A stretch of 64,000 nucleotides of DNA from Acridotheres tristis (GCA_037013685.1 CM072908.1:3485001-3549000); one strand, 5' to 3'. Counted from the first letter of the stretch, positions 48,656 to 58,546 are shown. Numbers and translations: made by a program. Notes: generated from the letters alone by a model not told the origin.

Positions 48656-49116
48656 GCAAGTGGGGCCTGGGGCTGGGACCAGCCAGGCCTGGGAGGGGAC
48701 CCTGAGCTTTTTATTTGTAGTGCTAAACCAACCATCTCTTGGATTGTTGAAGGTACTTGCTGGGAGGTGGGGAGGAAATTACTTGGAAGCCGGTGCTGGG
48801 CGAGTTGTGTCCATGTGGGAAAGCAGCAGGAGGAGGATGCAGCAGCTCTGGGAATGGCTGTGGGGGTGTTGAGGGCTTGTGGCTTCTCGATGGGGCAGAA
48901 ACTCAACCTCATGGAGGGCTGAGCTGGAGGAGGGACCCCATGCAGGAATGGAGGAAGCGTGTGCCTCTGGGGAAGGCGTGGGTGTCTCGGCTGCTGGAGC
49001 TGCCCTGCCAGAAGGGATCACAGCCCCATCTCCTCTGGGAAAAGCCACAGTGGGAACATTCAGTTTGTCTGACCCTAGTGAGTCATGTGGTGAGGTTGTT
49101 TAAATTCTCTCCTCAG

Positions 49117-49269
49117 CTTCTTTGAAGACTTGGAGAAGCGACACCAGGAGCACCTCCTGATCCCTGACATCAGTGACATCGTGGAGGAACACGCCTCGAA
49201 ACACTTCAACCCCTACATCAGCTACTGCTCCAATGAAGTCTATCAGCAGAGGACACTGGATAAGCTGCT
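49117..49269 (+). CDS. ARHGEF16: ARHGEF16 coding exon 6: DH domain
   Basis: A 153-nt exon (CTCCTCAG acceptor, CT/GTGAGT donor) encodes [20 protein letters not shown], then [20 protein letters not shown] and [10 protein letters not shown]. Confidence 0.95.
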
Positions 49270-49639
49270 GTGAGTACAGGGCTTGGGCTGGCCAAGGAAT
49301 TTCCTCTGAGGGGCTCTGGGCTCCAGGGGTTGCAGAGGTCGATAACATGTACGGACATGGATGGGCCTTGTTCATCTCCAGGCCAAGTCTGACTCTGTTG
49401 TTGGTACATCTGTGGCTTTACCCACCTTTTGGTGGGCTCACCATCTCTCTCTGGGTGCCTTCCCACCACTGTGGGATCTGTCCTGTTTCTGCCCAGCTGG
49501 GCACTCCGAGCCTGGCAGAGTGACAATGAGCACCCCAGGCAGTGCCATCACTGCTCAGCGTTTCCCGTGCGTGGAGAGCTGCTGGAAGATCCTGACAAGT
49601 GAAGAACAGAGTTAATGGAGCTTTCTTGTCCTGTTCCAG

Positions 49640-49769
49640 AACCACAAACCCCTTATTTAAAGAGACCCTGAAACAAATTGAAAGGAAACCAGAGTGTGGA
49701 GGCCTGCCAATGATCTCATTTCTCATTCTGCCCATGCAGAGGGTAACACGGCTTCCTCTGCTCCTAGAT
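49640..49769 (+). CDS. ARHGEF16: ARHGEF16 coding exon 7: DH conserved region 3
   Basis: A 130-nt exon (TTCCAG acceptor, GAT/GTAAGT donor) encodes [20 protein letters not shown], then [20 protein letters not shown] and [15 protein letters not shown] is the signature helix of DH domains. Confidence 0.96.
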
Positions 49770-49959
49770 GTAAGTAGTCACACAGTGGCATTGCTTGGCA
49801 CCTCTGAAGAGGTGACTCTGCTATTCCCTTTGTTTGCTGAGCTGGGGACAGCCTCTGCTTGGACTTCCAGCCCTCTGGAGCTGGGCCCTGGATGCTGAGC
49901 CTGGATGTTCCTGTATTCAGGAGAAGCACTGGATAACTCTCAGGCACATGGTGGGATTC

Positions 49960-50035
49960 TTGGGGTGTCCTGTGCAGGGCGAGGAGTTGATCCTAATGGG
50001 TCCCTTCCAACTCAGCATATTCTGTGATTTATATC
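49960..50035 (+). mobile_element. Short CR1 3'-tail fragment
   Basis: GATCCTAATGGGTCCCTTCC, then AACTCAGCATATTCTGTGAT, resembles the last 60-70 bp of sense CR1. Diverged. Confidence 0.6.
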
Positions 50036-50498
50036 CAGAGCAATCTGCTTCTCTGGGGGAGTGTCAGGTGTGCAGCTTAAAGCTCTGTGAATAACACTTC
50101 ATGTCTTAGTGCCACCCATCTGAGCAACCTGAGCTTCTTCTGTGCCATATCTGGGTCCCAGGGTGGGGTGGCACAAGTGTCCTGATTGATGGGTGGTCAG
50201 GCAGCCCAGCAATGGAAAGCAGGTCATGCATTCTTCATGGAAATCTGCTCTAAATGGCCAAGCTGCTGGATGTGGGATTTCCAGTAACTGTTCCAGTCTG
50301 TGGTGGGTTGCAGGGGTGAGGGCCGGGGAGTGGCCGTATCAGACATGAAACCCCCATAGTCCCAGCTCCCAGCACTGTTAAACCTTCCTTTGACCATTGG
50401 GAACAGCTCAATTCACGCGTGGCATCCTGAAATCCTGGAGCTGATGCTCCCTTCTGTGTGGTGCAATGTCCCTAAAGCTTCTTATGTTGGAATTCCAG

Positions 50499-50573
50499 AC
50501 GGTCCAGCAAAAAACAAACGCCCGCACTGCAGCGTACGGAGCTGCCACCCGCGCTGTGAAGGCCATCAGCAAG
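50499..50573 (+). CDS. ARHGEF16: ARHGEF16 coding exon 8: DH domain
   Basis: A 75-nt exon (ATTCCAG acceptor, AAG/GTGAGG donor) encodes TVQQKTNARTAAYGAATRAV, then KAISK, aligning with the human YKAASRALKAISK segment. Confidence 0.94.
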
Positions 50574-51412
50574 GTGAGGCCCAGCTGCCAGCCCTCCACC
50601 TCTCCTCCTGCCAGCTCAGCCCTCTGGAGACTGATCCAACGCTGCCATTCCAGCCTCTCATGTCCCTCCCAGCATCAGTTCACTTGAGGCTTCTCTGCTC
50701 CAAACAGCTGCTGGATGAACACTTCTTTTCCCTTCTCGCCTTTGTCACCTGATCTTGGTTTGTTCCTTTTTCTTGTCCTCTTTTCTTCTTTTCTCTTTGG
50801 CCCATCTTTGTCCTTCCTGAGACAACTCTCAGGATGGTTTTTGGGGATTTGGGGACAGGGCAGTGAGTGTAGCAGAGAGGGAAGTGTGGAGTGCAGGAGT
50901 CATGAGCTGTACACTATCCCTGCTCCTGGATCTCATCTCCCTGTATTTTCCCATCCACTGGTCAGTCACACAGGCCAAAGGGCCACGGAAATTGTGGCCA
51001 CCACCACGTCAGTGGTGAATCTTCTTTCATCACCCTGAAGAGCAGCACTTGGCAGCACATTCCTGCTGCTCCCAGTCTGTCCTGCTCTCACATCCGAGCA
51101 GAATCTTCCTCTCTGTGTGTGTCCATCCTCCTGCCCTGAGCTCTTCTCAAATAATTCATTCTTCCTCTTCCTGTTGCTCCTCAGTTTTGGTACAAGTTCA
51201 CTTGAGTACTTTTCCAGGCACAGCCCATGTGCCGTCTCTCTCCAGTAGAGCATCCCACTGCCTTTTCCCAAACCTGGTGTGAAGCCTGTGCCATGATTTG
51301 TCTGTCTGTCCTGCTCAAGGCAGCAGGACAGCCCCTAATGCTGGGGGTGGTGTGGGATGGGCTCAGTGTCCAACCCTTCTCTGCTTCCCTTGGGATGTTT
51401 TTCTCTTCCCAG

Positions 51413-51505
51413 CTGGTCAAGAGCTGCAATGAGGGAGCTCGGGCTATGGAGAGGACAGAGCAGATGTACACCTTGCAGAAACAGCTGGAATTCGGCAAGA
51501 AGAAG
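51413..51505 (+). CDS. ARHGEF16: ARHGEF16 coding exon 9: end of DH, linker to PH
   Basis: A 93-nt exon (TTCCCAG acceptor, AAG/GTGAGG donor) encodes [20 protein letters not shown], then [11 protein letters not shown], the helical linker between DH and PH. Confidence 0.95.
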
Positions 51506-51867
51506 GTGAGGTCTTGTAGAAGTAGTGGGAGGTCTTCTGGAGCCTTTTTAAGCAGGTCAGACCCGGGAATCCTTCTGGGAAGCCTGGACTGGGCTATTGG
51601 ATGCAGGCGGTTTCTAAACAGTATGGTAAATCCATGACAGTGTCACCCACTGTTTGGGGTCCAGGGGCTGCATCTCTGGTGTGCTAGAGTGAGGTGCACT
51701 GCACCTTCCACCTGCCCCCAGAAATTCCTTTTTAAAAGACACTTCAACATACGTGGTGTGTCCATCCCAAATGACTCCAGAGCCACTGCGGCTTCACTTC
51801 TTGCCTTGATTTTGCCTGCTGCTCGTGAGGAGGGCAGTGACCCAGCCTCTCCGTGGCTCTGTTGCAG

Positions 51868-52022
51868 CCTTTCCCGCTGATCTCGGTGTCGCGGTGGCTG
51901 CTGAAGCGCGGGGAGCTGTACCTGCTGCTCTCGGAGGAGGCCGGGCTCTTCCGCCGCGGCGCCGGCCGCCTCTGCCACCTCTTCTTGTTCAACGATGTCC
52001 TCATCATCACCAAGAAGAAGAG
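51868..52022 (+). CDS. ARHGEF16: ARHGEF16 coding exon 10: start of PH domain
   Basis: A 155-nt exon (GTTGCAG acceptor, AG/GTGAGG donor) encodes [20 protein letters not shown], a Ser/Gly/Arg-rich loop, and [16 protein letters not shown], typical PH beta strands. Confidence 0.95.
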
Positions 52023-52354
52023 GTGAGGTTGAGGGAGGGCCCTGACTTTCCCTGCAGATCAGCTAGGGGATTAAACTCCAATTTCCCGAGCAGCACATAC
52101 CAGAGAAATCTGTGAGATTTCCCTGGGTTTTGCCTTTTTGAGGTGTCTCTTGTCAGCCAGAAGAGAAGCTCCCAGTCCCACCAGTGGTTTTGTCTTGGTG
52201 GGTGGGTGGCCAGCAAATCCCCAGATCCATGTCCCACCCTGAGCATCAGCTCCAGGCTGCTCTGGCAATGCCTGCTGAGCCTCTTGTGCTGGGCTGGGAG
52301 CTGGGAAGTGGCCCAGACCCCACAGCTGAGGCGCTGATCCCGTCTGTGTCACAG

Positions 52355-52534
52355 CGAGGAGAGTTACACAGTCATGAACTACGCCACACTGGACCAGGTC
52401 ACCGTGGAGAAGGTGGAGAGCTCAGATCCACCCTCCCCTCCTCCTGGCAAGGCTGGGGGACACCTGCTGCGAGTGGTGCTGGAGAAGGACAGCGAGGGCC
52501 GGCGGGAAGAGGTGCTGCTGTCAGCAGAGACGCT
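52355..52534 (+). CDS. ARHGEF16: ARHGEF16 coding exon 11: PH domain
   Basis: A 180-nt exon (GTCACAG acceptor, CT/GTGAGT donor) encodes EESYTVMNYATLDQVTVEKV, a Pro/Ser/Gly-rich loop, then HLLRVVLEKDSEGRREEVLL and SAET. Confidence 0.95.
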
Positions 52535-52919
52535 GTGAGTGCTGCGCTGGGATTGTGCTCTGGCTCGTGGGATGAACTGGTGTCCTGGGAATCCTCTGAG
52601 GCTTCTGCACATCTCCCTTCACCCCCACGCTCCTCCTCCCAGCAGTGGGGATGTGCACAGGCTTCTCCCAGGCTCTGTTCCTTCCTCTCTCTTATATTTC
52701 CCATGTAATTCCCATACCAGCTTCCCCTGTCCAAGTGAAGCAAAGCAGCTGGGCCATGTGTGCCACTTGGGAAGTGTCCTTATATTGTATAGTCTCATCA
52801 AATGCTTGTCCAATCTGATTCCCCTGGGAATGGACTCACAACTCCTGCTGGAAATGTCCCAGTTGCTGCTGGCCACAGGGATGCTGTCCTAAGGCTTTCT
52901 TTGTGCTTCCCCCTGGCAG

Positions 52920-52993
52920 GAGTGACCGGGCCCGGTGGATGGCAGCGCTGATGCACAGGGAGAAGGAAAAGCCTGACACCACTCCCAAAGGAG
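52920..52993 (+). CDS. ARHGEF16: ARHGEF16 coding exon 12: end of PH domain
   Basis: A 74-nt exon (TGGCAG acceptor, GAG/GTACCG donor) encodes SDRARWMAALMHREKEKPDT and TPKG. It carries the C-terminal PH helix with its invariant Trp. Confidence 0.94.
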
Positions 52994-53372
52994 GTACCGT
53001 GTGCCAGAGGGCAGCCTGACTCTGCTGGCATTCCCTGTTGCACTGGAGCATTTGCAGGCCCAGGTTTCTACCTGGCTCTCCTCCACTCCTGCCAATGGAA
53101 AGGAAAACCCCACGCCTTGCTCCTTAGGAGTTGCCTCCCATGAAGTTATCAGTCACAATTAACCTTAAATGCATTTCCTGGGAGGCACAGGAATTCCAGG
53201 AATGCCTTCAGCTGTTGTTAGAGGAGATTTGACAAGCTTGGAGGGATAAGGGGCAGGAACAGGAGGGAATGGAGCATGCTGTGCTGTGGAGCACTGGGTG
53301 GGCAGCTGGGGGGGTCGTGGCTGAGCAGGGGGCTGTGCCTGCTCACTGTCCCTGCTGTCCCCTGTCCTGCAG

Positions 53373-53474
53373 ACCTGAGCCAGGTGGAGGTCACCCGTGC
53401 CTACCTGGCCAAGGAGGCGGATGAGCTGTCCCTGCAGCAGGCAGACGTGGTGCTGGTGCTGGGGGGAGAGGACG
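53373..53474 (+). CDS. ARHGEF16: ARHGEF16 coding exon 13: start of SH3 domain
   Basis: A 102-nt exon (CTGCAG acceptor, ACG/GTGAGT donor) encodes [20 protein letters not shown], then [14 protein letters not shown], the first half of the SH3 fold ([12 protein letters not shown] matches human ADEVTLQQADVV). Confidence 0.95.
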
Positions 53475-53850
53475 GTGAGTGCCTGGGTTGGGGCAGGCTC
53501 TGACCTCAGCAGAGCTGGGGCAGGGGGAACCTTCAGTGATCCCCAGGGACTGGGATTTTAGCAATTGCAGAAGCTTCCAGGAAGCCCTGGCTGCTGGTGA
53601 GACCCGTGGCACTGGCTGGGGCTGTGTCCCAGCAGGTGACAGTGAGTCCTGGGGGGCTGAGGGAGGTGGCACTGCCATGGGCAGCTGTTGTGTTCCTTAG
53701 GGGTGACTCCTGTGTGCAGGCTGTGGCTGGCACCAGGCCTCAGAAGTGAAAGAAAACATCCCCCAGCGCAGGCAGTAAATCAGAAACCTCCTCCCCTGCC
53801 ATCCCTGGATGCCTCTAGCCAGCCCCCAAGGGAGGGGAGTGGTGCATCCC

Positions 53851-54012
53851 CAGGATCCGTGGCCATTCTTATCCCTGTCACTGCTTTGTTCTCTCCCAGG
53901 CTGGTGCTGGGGGGAGCAGGGCTGGTTCCCCCAGGATCCATGGCCACTCCTATTCCTGTCACTGCTCTGTTCTCTCCCAGGCTGGTGCTTTGGGGAGCGG
54001 CTGCGGGATGGG
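53851..54012. repeat. 81-bp tandem duplication spanning the last ARHGEF16 splice acceptor
   Basis: Unit 1 starts at 53851 (CAGGATCCGTGGCC) and unit 2 at 53932 (CAGGATCCATGGCC). Both contain TTCTCTCCCAGGCTGGTGCT and, further on, GGGCTGGTTCCCCCAGG. Unit 1 lacks about 19 bp of exon-derived sequence present in the true exon. The copied piece includes the pyrimidine tract, the AG and the start of the terminal coding exon. Confidence 0.92.
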
Positions 54013-54120
54013 GAGCGGGGCTGGTTCCCCCAGGCCTGTGCCCGGCCCATCACGAGCCGCGTGGCCGCCGAGGGCAACGTGCGGCGCATGGAGCGGCTGC
54101 GCATCGAGACCGACGTGTAG
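53981..54120 (+). CDS. ARHGEF16: ARHGEF16 coding exon 14: end of SH3 and PDZ ligand
   Basis: After TCTCCCAG the frame reads [20 protein letters not shown], then [20 protein letters not shown] and RIETDV, with TAG at 54118-54120. GW..GERLRDG..GWFP is the conserved SH3 second half. The final ETDV is a class I PDZ-binding motif conserved with human. An alternative acceptor at 53899 is described in findings. Confidence 0.96.
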
Positions 54121-54990
54121 GGACAGCCCAGGGGGACCCGTCTGCCTCAGGGACCTCCAGACCTCTGCAGACTGAGCCCACGGAGAGGAGGCAGCCGCAG
54201 CAGAGCCTTTCTTCTTGAGCTGTGCTTGTCTCAGGTGGCAGATGTCACGGGCCAGGACGGGTGTGTGTGGCAGCTGTGACACAGCAGCTCCTTCTGAGAG
54301 AGCTGGCGCCGGGCACGCCTGGCAGAGCTGGCACTGCTGACCCGGAACAGGCTCCGGGAGCAGCCCAGGGCTGGGCTCGGCTTGGAAAGGCTGGAGCTGT
54401 TCTGGGCTCTGAGGTGCCCGTGCCACCATCTCCATCCCTGCTGGCAGCTGGGCCAGCACACCTGGTGTGGGGAGAGCGCACCCCAGTCAGGCATTGTTAG
54501 GAGCTTAAATCCATGTGCTTGGCTTATTCCTCAACCCAGATTTTGCTCCTGTTTCTCTTTTTTCTGTCTCTCCCCCCTACAATAATTCCTAGGCCCTTTG
54601 GGCAGAGCCGTGCCCTGCACAGTGAGGTGATGCCAGACACCTTTTGGTCACTTGATAAAATACTTGATGCCAGAGTTGTTCCCATGGAGTCAGCTCTGGC
54701 ACCAGGAATGGGATATGCTCCAGGCAGAGGGGGAAGCAGGGGCAGGATGAGGAGCAGTGCTGCAGCTCCCACCTGCCTTTCCCTCCTCCCAGCTGGGGAG
54801 GGGGCTCTGCCCAGGGCTCAGCCCCTCACACCCCGTACAGGGGACATGGCAGCTACAATTTTGGGGTGAGCCAGCCCCATACACTGCCAACTTCACATTC
54901 ACAGGGGCAGCGTCGATGTAAGGTCTGTTCTGATCAAACTGTTCAACTGTAAATTAAGGTAACAATAAATTCTTGGATGCCAATGAACCG
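54121..54990 (+). other. ARHGEF16: ARHGEF16 3' UTR
   Basis: About 870 bp ending just after AATAAA at 54964-54969 (AACAATAAATTCTTGG), followed by a GTGTG/TCTGTT downstream element. Confidence 0.8.
54964..54969 (+). terminator. ARHGEF16: ARHGEF16 polyadenylation signal
   Basis: Canonical AATAAA with GTGTGTTCTCTGTT about 25 bp downstream, a typical U/GU-rich cleavage element. Confidence 0.8.
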
Positions 54991-55242
54991 TGTGTTCTCT
55001 GTTAGTGGTGAGTGACCCTGAGCATGACAGCTCCAAGGAGCCAGGTTATGCCAACTATGAGCCCTAAAGAAAGGCTTCATTCTGCTGGTGGTATTGCTGT
55101 GGCCTCTACATGTTCTCACACAACATGTGCATCTCCTGAAACCCCCTCCAGAGCCCCTGCCAGCCTGCTGTCACCTGGAGCAGCTGTCAGGAGTATTTGA
55201 CTGAGAGATGTAAGATAAGTAGAAACTCAGGCAGGCTTTCTG

Positions 55243-55248
55243 TTTATT
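55243..55248 (-). terminator. MEGF6: Candidate distal MEGF6 polyadenylation signal
   Basis: The plus strand reads TTTATT in TGTTTATTTC; on the minus strand this is GAAATAAACA. It lies about 260 bp from the ARHGEF16 cleavage site on the other strand. Confidence 0.4.
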
Positions 55249-55341
55249 TCTTTTAACTGTGGAGAAAGTAACATTTTTCATCAGCACTAAATTAAAAATG
55301 CAAAAAGGAAGACAGTACAACAAAAGAGGAAGCAAACAAAC

Positions 55342-55347
55342 TTTATT
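55342..55347 (-). terminator. MEGF6: Candidate MEGF6 polyadenylation signal
   Basis: Minus-strand TTAATAAAGTTTGTTTGC. It has the stronger context, with T/GT-rich sequence downstream (TTTGTTTGC, TTTTGTTGTACTG). Confidence 0.45.
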
Positions 55348-55409
55348 AAGAAATATGAACAGGAAAAGAACTTTATATAAAAACACAGGTACAGGGCTGC
55401 TGCAGTCCC

Positions 55410-56197
55410 ATGCTCAGACACGTGGTGTGCTCCGAGCAGCTGCCAGGAGTCACGGAGCTGCAGCTGCAATGGGACAGGATGGATCTATCCCCATGGTTAA
55501 GGCTGTTTCCATGTTCTCCTGGAGCAGAGCCATTGAGGCACAGCATCTCCACTGGCCTCCTCCTCCTCCTCCTGTGCTGTTCCCAATCACTGGAACCTTC
55601 CTCCAAGGCCCCAGGAGCTCCAAGGCAAAGGGGAGCCGAGGGATGATTGTCTGGAGAATCAGCAGCACCACTGGCAGCACTGACTGGGGTCATTTGGCAC
55701 ATGGACAAAATCTTCCTGCTCCCTGCTTATCCAACAGCCAACCTCAACAACACGATTTTGGTCCTTCACTACATAATTATATTAACATGATTTCTTCACA
55801 AGAATGATATCTAATGTAAAAAAAATACTGTTAAGGAAGAAATAAAATAAGAGAGGAATTAGCCCAAAATTACAAGTTATATACAGATTAGAGTAAATTC
55901 CATCAGGAAGAGAAACAATTCTTTTATTATTTTCAGTTGGTCCCTGTGGGAATAATTTAAAGACCAAGCACCTTGGGCAGGGCTGTGTTGCAGCTCTGGA
56001 GTGGGATGGGATGGGATGGGATGGGATGGGATGGGATGGGATGGATGGGATGGGATGGGATGGGATGGGATGGGATGGGAGGGGATGGGATGGGATGGGA
56101 TGGGATGGGATGGGATGGGATGGGATAGGGCTGTCCCTCTTCTCTGCAGATCTGGGGTTCTGGCAGTGGCTACACCTGCCCAGGAGCTTTGTGCAAA
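55410..56197 (-). repeat. Dispersed repeat, copy 2 (inverted relative to copy 1)
   Basis: Reverse complement of 37753-38470. Boundaries seen by eye: at 55410 homology stops after ATGCTCAGAC (copy 1 ends CTGAGCAT), and at 56197 after the complement of TTTGCACAAAGCTCCTGGGC. Non-array sequence is close to identical; from 55410 to about 55850 a single substitution is obvious (CCATTG against CCTTTG) in the part I compared. Confidence 0.9.
56001..56126. repeat. (GGGAT)n pentanucleotide array
   Basis: About 24 units of GGGAT on the plus strand with one GGAT interruption near 56040 and one GAGGG variant near 56078. It lies inside copy 2 of the dispersed repeat. Regular GGG runs make it G-quadruplex-prone on the plus strand. 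Confidence 0.97.
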
Positions 56198-57468
56198 CAG
56201 ACAAAGAGGGCCCTGGCCAGGGTAATGTGGTGACATTGGAATGATGACATTCTCCACTGCTACAGGTGGCCAGCTCCTGGCTATGACTGGAATGGCAAAA
56301 TAACTCAGGATTCAGGGCTGGGCAAGGCCATTCCATCTGGATTTGCACCAACCAGATGTGTGAGCACTTTGTCTCCATCCAAGCAGTATCTCTGATTGCC
56401 ACACCCGATTTAGGTTTGCTTCTTCTTGGAGTAAATGACACGGGCAGCACCATGGGCTGACAAATTCCTGGCATGAAGAACAGGCTGCAGGCCCCTGCCA
56501 AGCTTGGCCAGCACTTGCCTGTTCTGTCAGCAAGGAGGCACCAGCTCTGCAGGTGAGTGCTGGAGCTCTGTGTTTTCCCCTGGCAAATGGCCATTTACAG
56601 TAAAACACCATGGAAAATTCAAATAAAAAAAAAAAAAAATTCAAGTTAGGTGGTGCATCCATAGGAGGCCCAGTCTCAGGAGAGCCAGGTGCTGTCAGCT
56701 ATCAGTCCTGACAACACTGTGGTGCAGCTTCCCATAAATATTGATGCATAAATACCTGATTTGGACCACGATTTCAGCCCCCTCCCCAAGCCCAGCACTC
56801 AAAAGTTGAAGGCCAGCAATGTGTCATGAGCTGTCAAAGTCCACTGTCCCCTGGCCAGAATCGATCCCTTCTGAACTGGTCATCTGGTCTCTGGCCAAAG
56901 GCATGCACTGGTGTGGGCACACGTGTCCTCACGGCCAGCCCGCGCTGGCACAGTGAACTGGTTATACTGGGCACTTCAGCCTCACTCAGAGCGCCCCAAA
57001 AGCAGCAGCTGGGGGTGTCAGGAGACGAGAGCTGCTCATGTGGCTCATGAATGAGTTCATTACAGGTCATTGGCTTCTTCAGGTGGCTGCTTGGCTAAAC
57101 CAAGGGAGTGCTCCTGGAGCAGGACCTATATCTCTGCTGGCCAGAGCCCCTCCAGGGGTGGTGGTGGCCTGGTGGGTGGCAGGGACTGCATGGCTGGAAG
57201 GGAAGAAGGGACAGGTCAGTCCTTGCTGTGGGCAGCCCTGCTGCAGGCCTGACCCTCCACACTGCTGCCCAGCCTGGGGGCACAGCCTCCTCCCCATTGC
57301 CCTCCCCACTGGGAGCACTGGTCCCAGTCTGTGGGTTTGGGTCAGACCCTCCTGTCCCCACCCCTCCCTGCCCAGCACCCACGGGGGTCACTCTGAGCCA
57401 GCAGGTTCAGTGATGGTTTGGGCAGAATTGAGGAGTGTGGGGGTTTCCACTGCGGTTGGTGCACGGGA

Positions 57469-57587
57469 TCATTGTTCCAGCATGCTCATCACAGAGTGAG
57501 ATTTGTGCTCTGGCTTTTCCAGGGGCACATTTGTGGTCAGGCTGCTAAACAGCTTTGTTTCTGAGACTTCATAAACCTCCATCGTGG
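57469..57587 (-). CDS. MEGF6: Putative MEGF6 last coding exon
   Basis: On the minus strand a GTCACTGCAG acceptor opens a phase-compatible frame: after CRE it continues ATMEVYEVSETKLFSSLTTN, then VPLEKPEHKSHSVMSMLEQ, with stop TGA (complement at 57469-57471). It is 39 codons including the stop. Frame and splice site fit exactly. The human MEGF6 tail as I recall it is not similar, so this exon is inferred. It contains no cysteine and no membrane segment, consistent with a secreted protein. Confidence 0.5.
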
Positions 57588-57798
57588 CTGCAGTGACAGC
57601 AAACAGGTCAGACCAACCGAGGGACTTGGGAAGAGGCAGGTGCTGCAGAAGTGACTGGATTGAGTTGATTTACTGCTCCCAAACCCAAACCCGGGACAGG
57701 AGCCACACCCTGAGCACAGGCACAGCCTCCCCTCGGCTTCTGCCCCAGGATTCCCCACCGGGTGGCACTGGCTGCTCGTGTCCCTTCCCTGCCCTCAC

Positions 57799-57930
57799 CT
57801 TCCCGGCAGGTGGGTCCGGTGTGGCCGTTCAGGCAGAGGCATTGCCCGTTCCGGGCATTGCAGTAGGAGCTGCTGGGGGCACACTGGCAGGGCAGGCGGC
57901 AGTCGGGGCCGAACTGGGTGGGCCGGCAGT
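57799..57930 (-). CDS. MEGF6: MEGF6 EGF-module exon (last module)
   Basis: A 132-bp exon, acceptor CCGCAG, donor AAG/GTGAGG. It encodes DCRPTQFGPDCRLPCQCAPS, then SSYCNARNGQCLCLNGHTGP and TCRE. It matches the final human module ending GPTCREG. Confidence 0.93.
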
Positions 57931-58333
57931 CTGCGGAGGGCACAGAGCTGCTCAGGCTGCAGCCCGTGGCAGCAGCCGAGCAGGAACGCTCAGAGCTTTT
58001 TCCCGGGATGCTTGTGCTGGATGCGGGATAGGGCAGAGAGAGCTTTTTGCTGTGGTGACACAGGACATCAGAGCACCCCCAGGCCACCAGCGTGTCCCTT
58101 CAGCCTTTGATCCTCAGCCTTTTGACCGTGTTAATCTGAACACACGCTGGGAGGCTGGGGGAGAATTTGCATTCAGGTCTGACGACGAACAGAGGCCAGA
58201 GAGGTGAATGCCACTGCCCCTCTCACAAACATCACATATCGCTCTGTGTGATACACACCAGAAAAAATCCCCTCCCAGCTTCCTGGAGCAAAACTCCCGT
58301 GTCACAGCCCCCTTCCTCCTCTGCCTAGCTCAC

Positions 58334-58462
58334 CTGCAGCACACTTGGGGCCGGTTTTACCCGGGGGACACAGGCAGCGCCCCGTGGCCGGGTCACAAGG
58401 CACATCGCTGGGGCAGTCACAGAGATGCTGGCACCCCTCGCCGTACGTCCCTTCCTTGCAGC
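58334..58462 (-). CDS. MEGF6: MEGF6 EGF-module exon
   Basis: 129 bp, acceptor CACACAG, donor CAG/GTGAGC. It encodes GCKEGTYGEGCQHLCDCPSD, then VPCDPATGRCLCPPGKTGPK and CAA. Confidence 0.95.
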
Positions 58463-58546
58463 CTGTGTGAGACACGGAATAGAGCCCCTGCCCTGCCTGC
58501 CCGGCCCTCGGGGACCCCCGGGGAGGGCGAGGAGGATGGGCGGTAC

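Larger units (their letters stand above)
43230..54990 (+). other. ARHGEF16: ARHGEF16 (ephexin-4) gene
   Basis: Guanine-nucleotide exchange factor of the ephexin family. Family knowledge: it binds EphA2 and activates RhoG (Rac/Cdc42 activity is also reported) in migration and survival signalling. Fourteen coding exons join to 2,088 nt, exactly 695 codons plus a stop (human about 709). Residues about 1-270 are a poorly ordered N-terminus with the conserved block ILSTESPAALKVGTQQLIPK. DH domain is about 272-455, PH about 487-605, SH3 about 630-685, and the C-terminal ETDV is a class I PDZ ligand. It is transcribed in the same direction as PRDM16 and converges on MEGF6. The promoter end is uncertain. 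Confidence 0.95.
55220..57468 (-). other. MEGF6: Inferred MEGF6 3' UTR
   Basis: If the last exon is 57469-57587, the UTR runs to a polyadenylation signal whose complement is at 55342-55347 or 55243-55248. It would then contain copy 2 of the dispersed repeat in sense orientation and a pentanucleotide array. No other gene is visible here. An A-run at 56626-56638 on the plus strand is simple sequence. Confidence 0.5.

Noticed and set aside
48656..48661. GT donor 4 bp after the GC donor in ARHGEF16
   Set aside because: Using it leaves a complete codon, and the next exon then reads into an immediate stop.
56615..56640. Plus-strand AATAAA plus A-run as a polyadenylation site or processed pseudogene tail
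   Set aside because: No upstream exon or gene-like sequence on the plus strand; it looks like simple sequence in the inferred MEGF6 UTR.
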